64,000 nucleotides of DNA from Pontiella sulfatireligans (lineage in GTDB: Bacteria; Verrucomicrobiota; Kiritimatiellia; Kiritimatiellales; Pontiellaceae), in assembly GCF_900890705.1 (NCBI RefSeq), contig NZ_CAAHFH010000001.1, positions 1,736,001-1,800,000 of the forward strand, given 5' to 3'. This document shows positions 55,294 through 64,000 of this stretch, piece after piece. Both the position numbers and the translations under genes were made by a program. The notes below the pieces were generated by a model that saw only the letters and a list, made by a program, of their open reading frames with translations, ran no database searches and was not told the DNA's origin. Positions within the stretch are counted from its first letter, which is position 1. Each line of letters opens with the position of its first letter.

Positions 55294-55320
55294 AAAAAGC
55301 TTCCAGACTCTGGAAGCTTT
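55294..55320 (-). terminator. Intrinsic terminator of the leuCD operon
   Basis: On the minus strand AAAGCTTCCAGA / TCTGGAAGCTTT forms a 12-bp stem with a one-base centre, followed by TTTTTTTG. It is 34 bases after leuD and just before alr. Confidence 0.85.
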
Positions 55321-55353
55321 CCTTTGTAGCCGTTCTTCCTCGGAAAGGAAAGG

Positions 55354-55974
55354 CTAAGCCGTCGGCAACTGTGTTTTATGCTCTGTCTCGAAGGTCGTAA
55401 TTTCGCCTTCGAACATGAGCGACTCGGCAATATCGTCCAAGCCCCGCAGCAGTTTGTCTTTCACGGCCGGATCGACTTCAAAAGCAAACTCCACATCCTT
55501 GAAGGATATCGTTTGCTCCTCGAGGTTGACCGTTGCCTCAAGCGCCTCGTCGGCCTCGCTCATTTCAAAGATCCGGTCAACGTCTGTGCTGCTCAGTTGA
55601 ACCGTCAGGATGCCGTTCTTCGCGCAGTTGTTGCGGAAGATGTCGGCAAAGCCGGGGATGTCGCCTTCGAGCGGCGCAATCACAACCCTGAAGCCTTGCT
55701 GGGCAACCGCCCACACGGCGTGCTCACGGCTGGAGCCGCAGCCAAAGTTGTTGCGGCCAACCAGAATGGAAGCGCCCTGCGTCTTCGGCTGGTTCAGAAT
55801 GAAGTCGGCATTGTCCGATCCATCGTCGTTGTAGCGCCAGTCGGAAAACAGCGCCGAGCCAAAGCCCGTGCGTTTGATCGACTTCAAGTGCTCTTTCGGG
55901 ATCAATGCGTCCGTGTCGATGTTCGCGCGGTCAACCGCACAAACCACGCCTTTAAATGTTTCGAATTTATCCAT
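55354..55974 (-). CDS. leuD: 3-isopropylmalate dehydratase small subunit
   Basis: 206 residues. Family blocks: ANIDTDALIPKEHLKSIKRTGFGSALF, GASILVGRNNFGCGSSREHAVWAVAQQGFRVVIAP, FADIFRNNCAKNGILTV. With LeuC it isomerises 2-isopropylmalate to 3-isopropylmalate in leucine synthesis. Its ATG overlaps the leuC stop (TAATG), so the two are co-translated. Confidence 0.96.
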   Translation of the reverse strand: MDKFETFKGVVCAVDRANIDTDALIPKEHLKSIKRTGFGSALFSDWRYNDDGSDNADFILNQPKTQGASILVGRNNFGCGSSREHAVWAVAQQGFRVVIAPLEGDIPGFADIFRNNCAKNGILTVQLSSTDVDRIFEMSEADEALEATVNLEEQTISFKDVEFAFEVDPAVKDKLLRGLDDIAESLMFEGEITTFETEHKTQLPTA

Positions 55975-57374
55975 TAGTCCAGCTCCCTTACATCAACAAA
56001 ATGTCCGGCAATCGCGGCGGCGGCGGCCATGGCCGGGCTGACGAGATGCGTGCGGCCTCCACGGCCTTGGCGTCCTTCAAAGTTTCGGTTGGAGGTCGAA
56101 GCGCAACGCTCCTTGTCCTTCAGCTTGTCCGGGTTCATCGCCAGGCACATGCTGCATCCGGCATAGCGCCACTCGGCGCCGGCGTCGTGGAACACGCGGT
56201 CGAGGCGCTCGGCCTCAGCTTGGTAGCGGACCTTTTCAGAGCCCGGAACCACCAGCACGCGCAATCCGTCGGCCACCTGCTTGCCTTCCATAATCTTGGC
56301 GGCGGCGCGGAGGTCTTCGATCCGGCCGTTGGTGCAGCTGCCGATGAAGACGGTATCAATCTTGATATCGGTCATCTTCATGCCCGGCTCAAGGCCCATG
56401 TAGTCGAGCGCGGCGCGCACGTCTTCGGGGCTGTATTCCGCCACAGCATCGAGTTGCGGCACGGTACCGTTGATGCCGGTCACCATTCCGGGGCTGGTGC
56501 CCCAGGTCACCTGCGGCTCAAGCTTTTCAACGTCGATCACGAGCACCTTGTCGAACACGGCGTCGTCGTCGGTATAGAGCGTTTTCCAATATTCAATCGA
56601 TTCGGCCAGTTGCTCGCCTTTCGGCGCAAACGGGCGGTCTTCGGCCGTAACATAGTCGATGGTGACCTGGTCCGGAGCAATCAGTCCGGCGCGCGCGCCG
56701 GCTTCGATCGCCATGTTGCAGATCGTCAGACGGCCTTCCATCGAGATGTCCGCGAGGGCTTCGCCGCAGAATTCAAACGCGCATCCCGTGCCGCCCGCCG
56801 TTCCGATTTGGCCGCAAAGTTCAAGCACGAGGTCCTTGGCGGTTACGCCGGCCGGAATCTTGCCCTTGTATTCCACTTTGTACTGCTTCGGTTTTGTCGA
56901 ACGAAGCGTCTGCGTGGCGAGCACGTGTTCCACTTCCGAGGTGCCGATCCCGAAGGAGATGGCACCAAAGGCGCCGTGGGTCGCGGTATGCGAGTCGCCG
57001 CATACAATCGTGGTACCCGGCAGCGTGATGCCCTGTTCCGGGCCGATAATGTGTACAACGCCCTGCTTCTCCGACTTCATGCCGTAGAATGTAATGTCGT
57101 AGTCCGCGCAGTTTTTCTCCAGCGCATCGACCTGCGCCTTGGCAATCGGATCGGTGATCTCGGTGCGGCTGTCGGTCGGTACGTTGTGGTCGGTCGTCGC
57201 GAAGGTCAGTTCCGGATGCCGAACCGGGCGGTTCTGCAGACGAAGGCCTTCGAACGCCTGCGGGCTCGTTACTTCATGAACGAGATGACGGTCGATGTAG
57301 AGCAGGACCTCGCCGCCAGGAAGTTCCTTGACGACATGCTTGTCCCAGATTTTTTCAAACAGTGTTTTTCCCAT
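55974..57374 (-). CDS. leuC: 3-isopropylmalate dehydratase large subunit
   Basis: 466 residues from the ATG at 57374 (AGGTG upstream; a GTG at 57383 is possible). Iron-sulphur ligands: Cys in [10 protein letters not shown] and the pair in [12 protein letters not shown]. Other blocks: [57 protein letters not shown] housekeeping gene between carbohydrate clusters; a promoter is visible just upstream. Confidence 0.96.
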   Translation of the reverse strand: MGKTLFEKIWDKHVVKELPGGEVLLYIDRHLVHEVTSPQAFEGLRLQNRPVRHPELTFATTDHNVPTDSRTEITDPIAKAQVDALEKNCADYDITFYGMKSEKQGVVHIIGPEQGITLPGTTIVCGDSHTATHGAFGAISFGIGTSEVEHVLATQTLRSTKPKQYKVEYKGKIPAGVTAKDLVLELCGQIGTAGGTGCAFEFCGEALADISMEGRLTICNMAIEAGARAGLIAPDQVTIDYVTAEDRPFAPKGEQLAESIEYWKTLYTDDDAVFDKVLVIDVEKLEPQVTWGTSPGMVTGINGTVPQLDAVAEYSPEDVRAALDYMGLEPGMKMTDIKIDTVFIGSCTNGRIEDLRAAAKIMEGKQVADGLRVLVVPGSEKVRYQAEAERLDRVFHDAGAEWRYAGCSMCLAMNPDKLKDKERCASTSNRNFEGRQGRGGRTHLVSPAMAAAAAIAGHFVDVRELD

Positions 57375-57402
57375 AATTTTCACCTAATTTAACGAACGCG
57401 GA

Positions 57403-57430
57403 ATTATATGGACGCCCTTCCCCCGTGCAA
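57403..57430 (-). promoter_or_regulatory. Probable leuCD promoter
   Basis: On the minus strand a -10 box TATAAT (57403-57408) is preceded, 16 bases upstream, by TTGCAC (57425-57430). The start site would lie about 22 bases before the leuC ATG. The interval 57375-57758 is otherwise without a convincing gene; a 34-codon frame beginning at 57459 behind AAAAGGAG runs into leuC and is probably chance. Confidence 0.55.
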
Positions 57431-57758
57431 GTCCTATCCTTTAAGGATTTAAATGGCATATCTATTCTCCTTTTAGAAACTGGATCCGACGACAATCTGA
57501 GCCAACAGGCGAAAGAGGGCTCACAAAATGACGTGGCATTTTTAAAACACCTAAGCAAAACCGTCGGGCGCGCCATTTAAAGCGTCGTTTATAGCCGTTT
57601 TTTGAATATCAGAAAGAGCGGGATGAAATAAATCCTCGGCCCTCTTTCCCTCCCAAGAAATCCTGTTGATCCGGTCATCCTTTCGCCCGAGAACTTGTCG
57701 AGAGAAGCTGGCGCGCAGCGACGACAACGGAACAAGCCGACCAAAAGGAAGACAGGCT

Positions 57759-60700
57759 TTACAATAAAGTATTCAGGTCGCTTCGTTCCCTGATCGGCAC
57801 CACGCGATATTCCAAATGATAGCTCTTGTCTTTCAGCAGGTATTCCTCGTGCGGGATCGCACCCCAGCTGTTGTCGCCGCCGACGCCCATCTGGGCCAGG
57901 TCCACATTGATATAGTTTCGGCCGTCGCGTTTCAGCTGCCAGGGGAACTGCGCCTTTTGCATGACGGCCTTGGAATAGGCCTGTGCGTTCACGCTCAGCG
58001 CCTCGCCGACAAAGGCCAGTCCGGTGGATTTTTTGTCCAGCACCGCGAACCACTTTACATCCACCTTGTTTCCGTTTTCCTGCGGACGGTGATAATCAAC
58101 CCGATTGTCCACAACCGTGGATTGATAGCGGCCAACCGGTTCGAACCGGCGGTCGGCATAGGTCGGCCACGGCCCGCGCCCGAACCATTTGATCTCGCCG
58201 AACGATTCGTCCAATTGCCACTCGGTTCCAAACCGCGGCAAGGCCGGGAGTTCCTTTTGGGATTCGAAATCGCATGCAACGACCATCTCGCCGTTTCCAT
58301 AGACGGTGTATTGCATGGCATACTGCGCGCCCACCGAAAGCGATCCCTTCACCGCAATCACCACGCGCTTCGGGTCGGACCGGTCGATATCCACTGTATC
58401 CACCTTCCAGGAGGCCGCGACATCTTTCCAGACATGGGAAGCGTACAGCTTTTTGTGCTCCCCCCATCCGCCGAGACCGCAGCCGCTGTCGTTATCGGTA
58501 AGTGCTCGCCAGAAGTCGGGTTGCGGCCCGGCTTTGAGGAGCTCTTTCCCGGCCAGTTTATAGGAGGTCAGTTTTCCGTTTGTTTTGTTAAAAACGAGCG
58601 CAACACCCGCCGCCTGGATTTGAAGCGCATCGCCGTTCAACTGCGCTTCCAGCTTGGGCATCGCCGCGGGATCCTTCCGGGGAGCTTCCGCCGAGTTGGG
58701 CAGTTCAAACTGATCCCATCCGAGCACCGTGCCTTCCTCAACGAAGGGGATGGCATCCGCTTTTGCCCGGAACTCGAACAGAATATGATAAACCGCGCCC
58801 GGCTCAGGACGGATGGCGGGGAGCTCCAGCGCAACGGTCTTTTCTTCGCGGGGTCCCAGATCAAGCGGGCCCAGCTCGCCGTTGGCCACGACTTCTCCAT
58901 TGCAGGTAATTTTCCAAGACCCGCTTTGCTTGTCATCCGCGCGGGAAAAATCGTACCAGTTCTTGATGGCGAATTCGCCCTTGCTCAAATCCACGGGGGC
59001 GACATGGATATACCGCTGGACATATTTCAGCGCCTGAAGCCCGGGCGTGGCCGCGCCGCTCGAAAGCACCAGGCCATCCATGTTTGCGGCATTGCCGACG
59101 GGGACTGACGGCGAGCCGAAATAGGGGCCGTAGGCCGCAAACTCATCCTGGCCATACGCCGCGCGGTCTTTTTCCGGAACGGGCTGCATAATGCCCTGGT
59201 CGCGCCAGTCCCAGACAAAGGCGCCCTGCGCCCGATTGTCTGCATAGAACACATCCCAGTATTCCTTCAGTCCGCCGCAGGAGTTCCCCTGAGCATGGCA
59301 ATATTCAATCAGGATAATCGGAACGTGTTGTTCAGACTTGCTCGCCAGGCGCGATTGCAGCTCCGGCATTTCCATATACATCCGCGAAGCAAAGTCGGCC
59401 TTGCCGTCGCGGATTCGGTACTGCCCCGGCTCGCTGTTGATCGGGCGCGACGGATCGCGCGCGTGGATCCAGTCATACACCGCCATGGTATGCGGGCCAT
59501 AGAAAAACTCGTTGCCGACCGACCAGATCACAATGCTCGGGTGGTTGATGTCGCGCTCGACCATGCAGCGAACGCGGTCGAGCTGCGGCTCCAGCCACAG
59601 GGGATCCTCCGCGATGGGACGAAAATGCTCCCGGTCTTTAAGCATGCCATGATTTTCGAGATTGGCTTCGTCCATGACGTAGAATCCATATTGATCGCAC
59701 AGATCATAGAAGAGCGGGGTGTTTGGATAATGCGCGGTACGGATGGCGTTGATGTTGTGGTTTTTCATGAGCGCCATATCGCTCAGCTGCAGTTCCCGGC
59801 TTATCACCTGCCCCGTCCGCGGATCATGCTCGGGGCGGTTCACGCCCTTGATCAGCACATCGCGGCCATTCACCAAAAAGCGGCCATTCTTGATCTCGAC
59901 CCGACGGAAGCCGACGTTTTGCGGAATGACCTCGCGCACCGTTCCGGTGTCATCCAGCCGGCTGATCAACAGGCGATAGAGATAGGGTTGTTCGGCCGAC
60001 CACGGTTTGATGCCGGGGATTTCGCAGGAAAACACATTGGACGATCCATCCGAACGGGCCACCACCTGATCGTCCGCATCCAGCAGCTCAAAAGCCACCT
60101 TCCCCTTGGGGCCGGAAAGGGTTGCATCAACCTCGAGCAACCCGGTTTTAAAATCATCGGACAACGAGGCCTTCACCTCATAGGTTTTTATGCGCGTCGC
60201 ATCGGCGGCCCACAAATAGACGCCCCGGAAAATACCCGAGAGCCGCCACGTATCCTGATCTTCGAACAGGGAGGCATCCGACCAGCGGAAAACCTGCGCG
60301 GCGATCAGGTTGCCCCCCGCTTTCAGATGGCTTGAAACATTGAATTCCGCCGGGGTTTTGCTGCCCTGGCTGTAGCCAACGTATTCCCCGTTGACCCAAA
60401 GATAGAACGCCGAGCCCACGCCGCCAAAGTGGAGGGAAACCTCTTTCCCGTCCCAATCCTTCGGAAGATCAAAGCGATGCCGATAGCTGCCGATTTCATT
60501 TCCTTCGACCGGCGCCTTCAGTTCGGAAAAATCAAAACCGAACCCGGTGTTGATGTTATACGCAATGCCATGGCCGTGCAGCTGCCAGTTCGATGGAACA
60601 GGCAGCGTGCCCCAACAGGAGTCGTCGAATTCCATCCCCTGGAAATCCAGCGGCCGCTCATTCGGATTCGGTGCCCAGGCAAACTTCCAGTCGCCATTCA

Positions 60701-60902
60701 AGCTGTACACCCGATCCGACGGCCCGCCGCGCAGCGCCGCCGCGCGATCGGGATACGGTGTGAAGGTGGCACGAGGGGCTTCGGCCCCGACTTGAATAAT
60801 GGCCGGATTATTCCATTCCATCCCCGACGGCGGAACTGCGGCACAGGCCGCTCCGGTCAACAAGGCCATCAACACGCATATTTTTTCATAAGGAACAGTC
60901 AT
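57759..60902 (-). CDS. Secreted GH2 beta-galactosidase-like enzyme
   Basis: 1047 residues from the ATG at 60902, which overlaps the upstream fucosidase gene by 17 bases, with a signal peptide (EKICVLMALLTGAACAA). Domain order is LacZ-like: sugar-binding jelly roll (about 60-220), Ig-like (about 225-330), TIM barrel (KGVNRPEHDPRTG at about 355 onward), Ig-like, and a C-terminal beta-sandwich (WFGRGPWPTYADRR). Acid/base Glu is at about 465 in WSVGNEF and nucleophile Glu at about 533 in ILIEYCHAQGN. GH2 of this size cleaves beta-galactosides and related sugars; the exact sugar is unknown. It is likely co-transcribed with the fucosidase and sulfatase upstream. Confidence 0.92.
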   Translation of the reverse strand: MTVPYEKICVLMALLTGAACAAVPPSGMEWNNPAIIQVGAEAPRATFTPYPDRAAALRGGPSDRVYSLNGDWKFAWAPNPNERPLDFQGMEFDDSCWGTLPVPSNWQLHGHGIAYNINTGFGFDFSELKAPVEGNEIGSYRHRFDLPKDWDGKEVSLHFGGVGSAFYLWVNGEYVGYSQGSKTPAEFNVSSHLKAGGNLIAAQVFRWSDASLFEDQDTWRLSGIFRGVYLWAADATRIKTYEVKASLSDDFKTGLLEVDATLSGPKGKVAFELLDADDQVVARSDGSSNVFSCEIPGIKPWSAEQPYLYRLLISRLDDTGTVREVIPQNVGFRRVEIKNGRFLVNGRDVLIKGVNRPEHDPRTGQVISRELQLSDMALMKNHNINAIRTAHYPNTPLFYDLCDQYGFYVMDEANLENHGMLKDREHFRPIAEDPLWLEPQLDRVRCMVERDINHPSIVIWSVGNEFFYGPHTMAVYDWIHARDPSRPINSEPGQYRIRDGKADFASRMYMEMPELQSRLASKSEQHVPIILIEYCHAQGNSCGGLKEYWDVFYADNRAQGAFVWDWRDQGIMQPVPEKDRAAYGQDEFAAYGPYFGSPSVPVGNAANMDGLVLSSGAATPGLQALKYVQRYIHVAPVDLSKGEFAIKNWYDFSRADDKQSGSWKITCNGEVVANGELGPLDLGPREEKTVALELPAIRPEPGAVYHILFEFRAKADAIPFVEEGTVLGWDQFELPNSAEAPRKDPAAMPKLEAQLNGDALQIQAAGVALVFNKTNGKLTSYKLAGKELLKAGPQPDFWRALTDNDSGCGLGGWGEHKKLYASHVWKDVAASWKVDTVDIDRSDPKRVVIAVKGSLSVGAQYAMQYTVYGNGEMVVACDFESQKELPALPRFGTEWQLDESFGEIKWFGRGPWPTYADRRFEPVGRYQSTVVDNRVDYHRPQENGNKVDVKWFAVLDKKSTGLAFVGEALSVNAQAYSKAVMQKAQFPWQLKRDGRNYINVDLAQMGVGGDNSWGAIPHEEYLLKDKSYHLEYRVVPIRERSDLNTLL

Positions 60903-62400
60903 TTTTAAACTGAATTTCAATGATTTCCCCGAGCGGGTCGCGGGTGGCCACGGGAAGGGTCAGGCGCAACTCGCCGTTGTCACTCTTGAATGCAACTTTT
61001 GCATCCGGCTTGGCCAGCACACGAACCGCCACCGGCTCCTGCGCCACGGCGAGGCGAACCTCCTCCTGCACGGCAAGCTTTTCACCGGTCAGATGGACGT
61101 AGAGGGTCTTTTCCGAACAGGTCAGCGGAGCGGGGCTGATCTTTTCCCATTGCTTCACCGGCGTTATTCCGAAAAACGCCGCCTTGCGCGGCTGGATCCA
61201 CGCGCTGAGAACCGCGGCTTCGGCCTTCACATCCGGCCGATACTCGCCATCCCCGCTGGGGCCAATATTCAGCAAATAGTTACCGCCCAGCGCGCGCAGC
61301 GTGCTGAGGTGGTCGAGAATCCGATGCATGTTGGCCCAATCCGGCTGATCCGATTGCGCCTTTTCATAGCCCCAGTTCCACCCCTTCCAGATATCGCAGA
61401 ATTCAAACCAGATCGGCTCGTAGACCCCGGCATTCTGATGTGGATCGGTAATATGTTTCCAGTTTGATTCGAAGGTATAGAAATCCCCTGCCGACCGCGC
61501 AATTTTTTTCACCTCAGCGCCGGCATTCACGGCATAGTCGGGATTCGTGATTTCCCCCCAACGCGGGTTGAGCAGAATCTGGGGCTGGATGGAATAGATC
61601 CAGTTGCGGATCTTATTTCCATATTCATTGTTCGGGATGCCTTTCCCCTGCCAGGTGGCCCCGTCGAACCAAAGCACATCGATCGGCCCGTATTGCGTCA
61701 ACAGCTCGCTCAGCTGGCCCACTGTAAAGTCGATCCACTTCAAATATTCTTCTTTGTTCTGCGATTCCGGATAGGGAAATTCCGCCGGGATATCGCGGTC
61801 GAATTTCTGCATCGGAACCAAAAATCCGCTCTGATGGTTGTTATAGCCCCAGTCGCGCGGCGAATAATAAAACCCGACCTTCAGGCCATGCCGACGGGCC
61901 GCATCGACATATTCCCGCAGCAGGTCGCGGCCGTTTGCGCCGCTTTTGGTGTTATAATCCCCGTAGGCGCTCGGCCACAGGCAATAGCCGTCGTGATGTT
62001 TGGTGGTCAGCACGACATACGTCATTCCCAGCGACTTCGCGAGCTTCATCCACTCGTCCGGATTGTACCGCTGCGGATTAAACTTTTTCGCCAGCGCATA
62101 GTATTCATCCAGCCCGATATCGCGCGGCGTTTTTTGTTTAAACCGGTTGTGCAGCACGCCCCAGGACGGGCGGTTTTCATTGACGCTATACATGCCCCAA
62201 TGCATGAACAAACCAAACCCGGCTTCCGGAAACCACTGCGCCCCCGGATCGGTCGTGGGATGATACGGACTCGTCGCCTCTTCAGACGAAGCCGCCGCAA
62301 ACTTTGCCCGTGCCTCATCAAGCGTCAACTTCGCCTCTACGCTCTGGCATCCGGCCATCACAGCGGCCAAGACCAACCCTAAAACCATATGTTTCATCAT
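60886..62400 (-). CDS. Lipoprotein alpha-L-fucosidase (GH29)
   Basis: 504 residues behind GGAG. The N-terminus VLGLVLAAVMAGCQS has a lipobox with Cys18, so the enzyme is membrane-anchored. GH29 motifs: FGLFMHWGMYSVNENRPSWG, TTKHHDGYCLWPSAYGDYN, GFYYSPRDWGYNN and the nucleophile Asp246 in DVLWFDGATW. It is more typical in these motifs than the fucosidase at 50143. It overlaps the GH2 gene start and follows a sulfatase gene by 47 bases on the same strand. A fucosylated, sulfated galactan or fucoidan side chain is a sensible target. Confidence 0.93.
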   Translation of the reverse strand: MMKHMVLGLVLAAVMAGCQSVEAKLTLDEARAKFAAASSEEATSPYHPTTDPGAQWFPEAGFGLFMHWGMYSVNENRPSWGVLHNRFKQKTPRDIGLDEYYALAKKFNPQRYNPDEWMKLAKSLGMTYVVLTTKHHDGYCLWPSAYGDYNTKSGANGRDLLREYVDAARRHGLKVGFYYSPRDWGYNNHQSGFLVPMQKFDRDIPAEFPYPESQNKEEYLKWIDFTVGQLSELLTQYGPIDVLWFDGATWQGKGIPNNEYGNKIRNWIYSIQPQILLNPRWGEITNPDYAVNAGAEVKKIARSAGDFYTFESNWKHITDPHQNAGVYEPIWFEFCDIWKGWNWGYEKAQSDQPDWANMHRILDHLSTLRALGGNYLLNIGPSGDGEYRPDVKAEAAVLSAWIQPRKAAFFGITPVKQWEKISPAPLTCSEKTLYVHLTGEKLAVQEEVRLAVAQEPVAVRVLAKPDAKVAFKSDNGELRLTLPVATRDPLGEIIEIQFKNDCSL

Positions 62401-62447
62401 CTCACGTCTCCTGTCATTTTAGGCCGCAGGTCTGCACAACCCAAAGA

Positions 62448-64000
62448 TCAGCCCTTGCGGACATACACATAATAGGCGGTACTCAGCGGCTTTCCACCGG
62501 AGTCCAACAGCGTTGCCGTCATTGTTACCTTCCCCGCTGACAACGGAATGTTAACGATTGCGCACTCGTCCGTTTTCAACACCTTCCTCGTGGCCACCAC
62601 CTTGTCGTTGACCTTGACCTCCACCGAAGCCACCGGAAGCGCCTTGCACTGGTTGCCATATAGAGGTCCTTTCACGGGCCCCTTTTCTGTCCAGGCATCC
62701 ACCGGCGCATCAAATACCGGCGTACCGCACATGGGCGTATGCGCCTCGCGCGGCCAGCGGCGCACCTCGAACCGGTAGGTTCCGGCCTGGTTTGCCGTCA
62801 GATGCCATTCGCCTGTTTTCTTTTTACCCTGCGCGACCGTGCCATGATTCCACAAAGGATCGCGCCAATCGTCTGACGTCAAAAACGTTTCAGGATCCTG
62901 TGGCGCACCGATTACGGTATAGGCATATTCACGATCATTCGGACTCACCGTTTCCCAATATTTTTCAAAGCCCTGCTTGAGCTGCGCGGCCATCTCCGGG
63001 CGTTGATCGATCACGTTGTTTTGCTGCCCTGGATCGCTGTCAACATTGTAGAGTTCCTTGTCGTTCACCAAGCGCCACGGACCCTGCATCGCAGTGGCTC
63101 GCTTCCATTTTTCAGGCTCGAGCGTTCGCTGCTTCTCCACACAAACCACGCGCGATGGAAGCAGCTTATCCGGTGCAAAAAGCTGGTCCTTAAAACTGCG
63201 CCCATCAAAATCAACCTTCCGAGACGGGGTGAGTCCGCATAGGTCGATCAAGGTTGGGAGCACATCGATATGGGCATTGAGGTCGGGCACATCGCGGCCA
63301 TGCGCCAGTCCGCCGTTCGGCCAGCGGAAAAAGAACGGCACCCGGTGTCCGCCATCATATTCGCTGCCCTTTCCTGCGCGCATGCCGGCATTGAATACCG
63401 TACGGCCTGCCGTTGCGCCATTGTCCGTCATGAAGATCACGATCGTGTCGTTCGCCACACCCATTTGCTCCAACGTATCCAGCAGACGCCCCATGCCCAG
63501 ATCAATGTGTTCGATCATGGCATAATGAAAAGCCACGGCCTTGCCATACCCCGCATCCAGATATTTTTTTGTTCGCTCAGGATCCGGAATCGAATGCGGC
63601 CCGTGCGGCGCATAGGTCGGGACATACAGGAAAAACGGCTGGGGGCTTTTTGCTTGTTGCTTCACATACTCCACCGCGGTGTCGTAGAAAACGGAGGGGT
63701 TGTAGCCCGGAATAAACTCGCGCTCGCCATTGCGCCAGTAATGATCGTTCACGCGGTCGTTGGTAAAATAGTCGTCCGTGGTTCCCGGCCCGCCATTTCC
63801 CGACCCTTGCCATTCGTCAAAGCCGCGGTCCATCGGACGATAGGGAAAGTTGGCGCCCAGGTGCCACTTACCGAAGATCGCGGTCTTGTAGCCCGACGAC
63901 TTGAACACATCGGCCATCGTCAGTTCCGTTTCGCGCAGACTGTTTCCGCCGGCAATGGTGTGCCACACCCGAACGTGATGCGAATATTTTCCCGTCATCA
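62448..64000 (-). CDS. S1-family sulfatase, 5' end outside window
   Basis: At least 516 residues; the N-terminus, signal peptide and formylglycine site lie beyond base 64000. The visible part opens TGKYSHHVRVWHTIAGGNSL, the segment that normally follows the CxPSR site, then FGKWHLGANFPYRPMDRGFDEWQG, YAPHGPHSIPDP and IVIFMTDNGATAGRTVFNAGMRAGKGSEYDGGHRVPFFF, all arylsulfatase motifs. A C-terminal beta extension (ending VRKG) is about 120 residues long. Together with GH29 and GH2 it forms a sulfated-glycan cluster. Confidence 0.9.
   Translation of the reverse strand, partial: MTGKYSHHVRVWHTIAGGNSLRETELTMADVFKSSGYKTAIFGKWHLGANFPYRPMDRGFDEWQGSGNGGPGTTDDYFTNDRVNDHYWRNGEREFIPGYNPSVFYDTAVEYVKQQAKSPQPFFLYVPTYAPHGPHSIPDPERTKKYLDAGYGKAVAFHYAMIEHIDLGMGRLLDTLEQMGVANDTIVIFMTDNGATAGRTVFNAGMRAGKGSEYDGGHRVPFFFRWPNGGLAHGRDVPDLNAHIDVLPTLIDLCGLTPSRKVDFDGRSFKDQLFAPDKLLPSRVVCVEKQRTLEPEKWKRATAMQGPWRLVNDKELYNVDSDPGQQNNVIDQRPEMAAQLKQGFEKYWETVSPNDREYAYTVIGAPQDPETFLTSDDWRDPLWNHGTVAQGKKKTGEWHLTANQAGTYRFEVRRWPREAHTPMCGTPVFDAPVDAWTEKGPVKGPLYGNQCKALPVASVEVKVNDKVVATRKVLKTDECAIVNIPLSAGKVTMTATLLDSGGKPLSTAYYVYVRKG

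Noticed and set aside
55956..57392. 478-codon open frame on the plus strand
   Set aside because: Antisense to leuC; GC-rich codon bias creates the long frame.
57355..57459. 34-codon frame behind AAAAGGAG upstream of leuC
   Set aside because: It lacks leucine codon runs or an attenuator hairpin and lies partly upstream of the better promoter, so a leader peptide is not supported.
57816..59108. 430-codon open frame on the plus strand
   Set aside because: Antisense to the GH2 gene whose catalytic motifs are clear.

Overview
The window reads as chromosomal DNA of a polysaccharide-degrading member of the PVC superphylum, most likely a marine Kiritimatiellales (Pontiella-like) bacterium. This is inferred from gene content: two sulfatases, two GH29 fucosidases, GH2, GH105 and PL8 enzymes, large secreted proteins with thrombospondin-3-type repeats, and an ExbB/ExbD/TPR operon of PVC style. 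No rRNA or tRNA is visible to settle the taxonomy.

Layout. 1-3.4 kb: a leftward mobile-type module of a large serine recombinase and two ParB/RepB-like proteins, with a repeat element displacing one start codon. 4.0-12.8 kb: a pseudopilin cluster (PilV-, PilW- and PilX-like, rightward), facing a GspG-like pseudopilin gene encoded with a 1106-residue secreted protein and a membrane-anchored protein. 13-15.9 kb: a PreP-type M16 metalloprotease. 16-23 kb: a leftward operon of two TPR proteins, ExbB, two ExbD and a TonB-like protein with a degenerate von Willebrand-like domain. 23.2-31 kb: small membrane protein, antiporter, LamG-like protein, M42 peptidase, CvfB-like S1 protein, RhlE-like helicase plus a duplicated helicase fragment, a BrnT/BrnA toxin-antitoxin pair and a broken GAF gene.

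31.1-47.4 kb is the main metabolic locus, all leftward: PL8 lyase, VOC protein, XylR-type regulator, DUF4861-like protein, a GH105 + beta-propeller fusion, KduI, a GH105 + GH105 + beta-propeller fusion, a TRAP transporter (DctP, DctQ, DctM) and a sulfatase. It reads as a uronate-polysaccharide utilisation pathway. Lyases cut the polymer, GH105 modules release unsaturated uronate, KduI isomerises it, the TRAP system imports acidic products and the sulfatase removes sulfate. Ulvan or another sulfated uronan is a plausible substrate.

47.4-53.4 kb: two decayed IclR regulators, an IS1595-type insertion sequence, a URO-D-family methyltransferase-like protein, a GH29 fucosidase and an AraC regulator. 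53.5-57.4 kb: housekeeping genes yceH, alr, leuD and leuC. 57.8-64 kb: GH2, GH29 and a sulfatase cut by the window edge, a second sulfated-glycan cluster.

A recurrent theme is short inverted or tandem repeat elements of at least eight sequence types. Several sit at translation starts, next to a ribosome binding site, in a signal peptide, or in the C-terminus of a gene.
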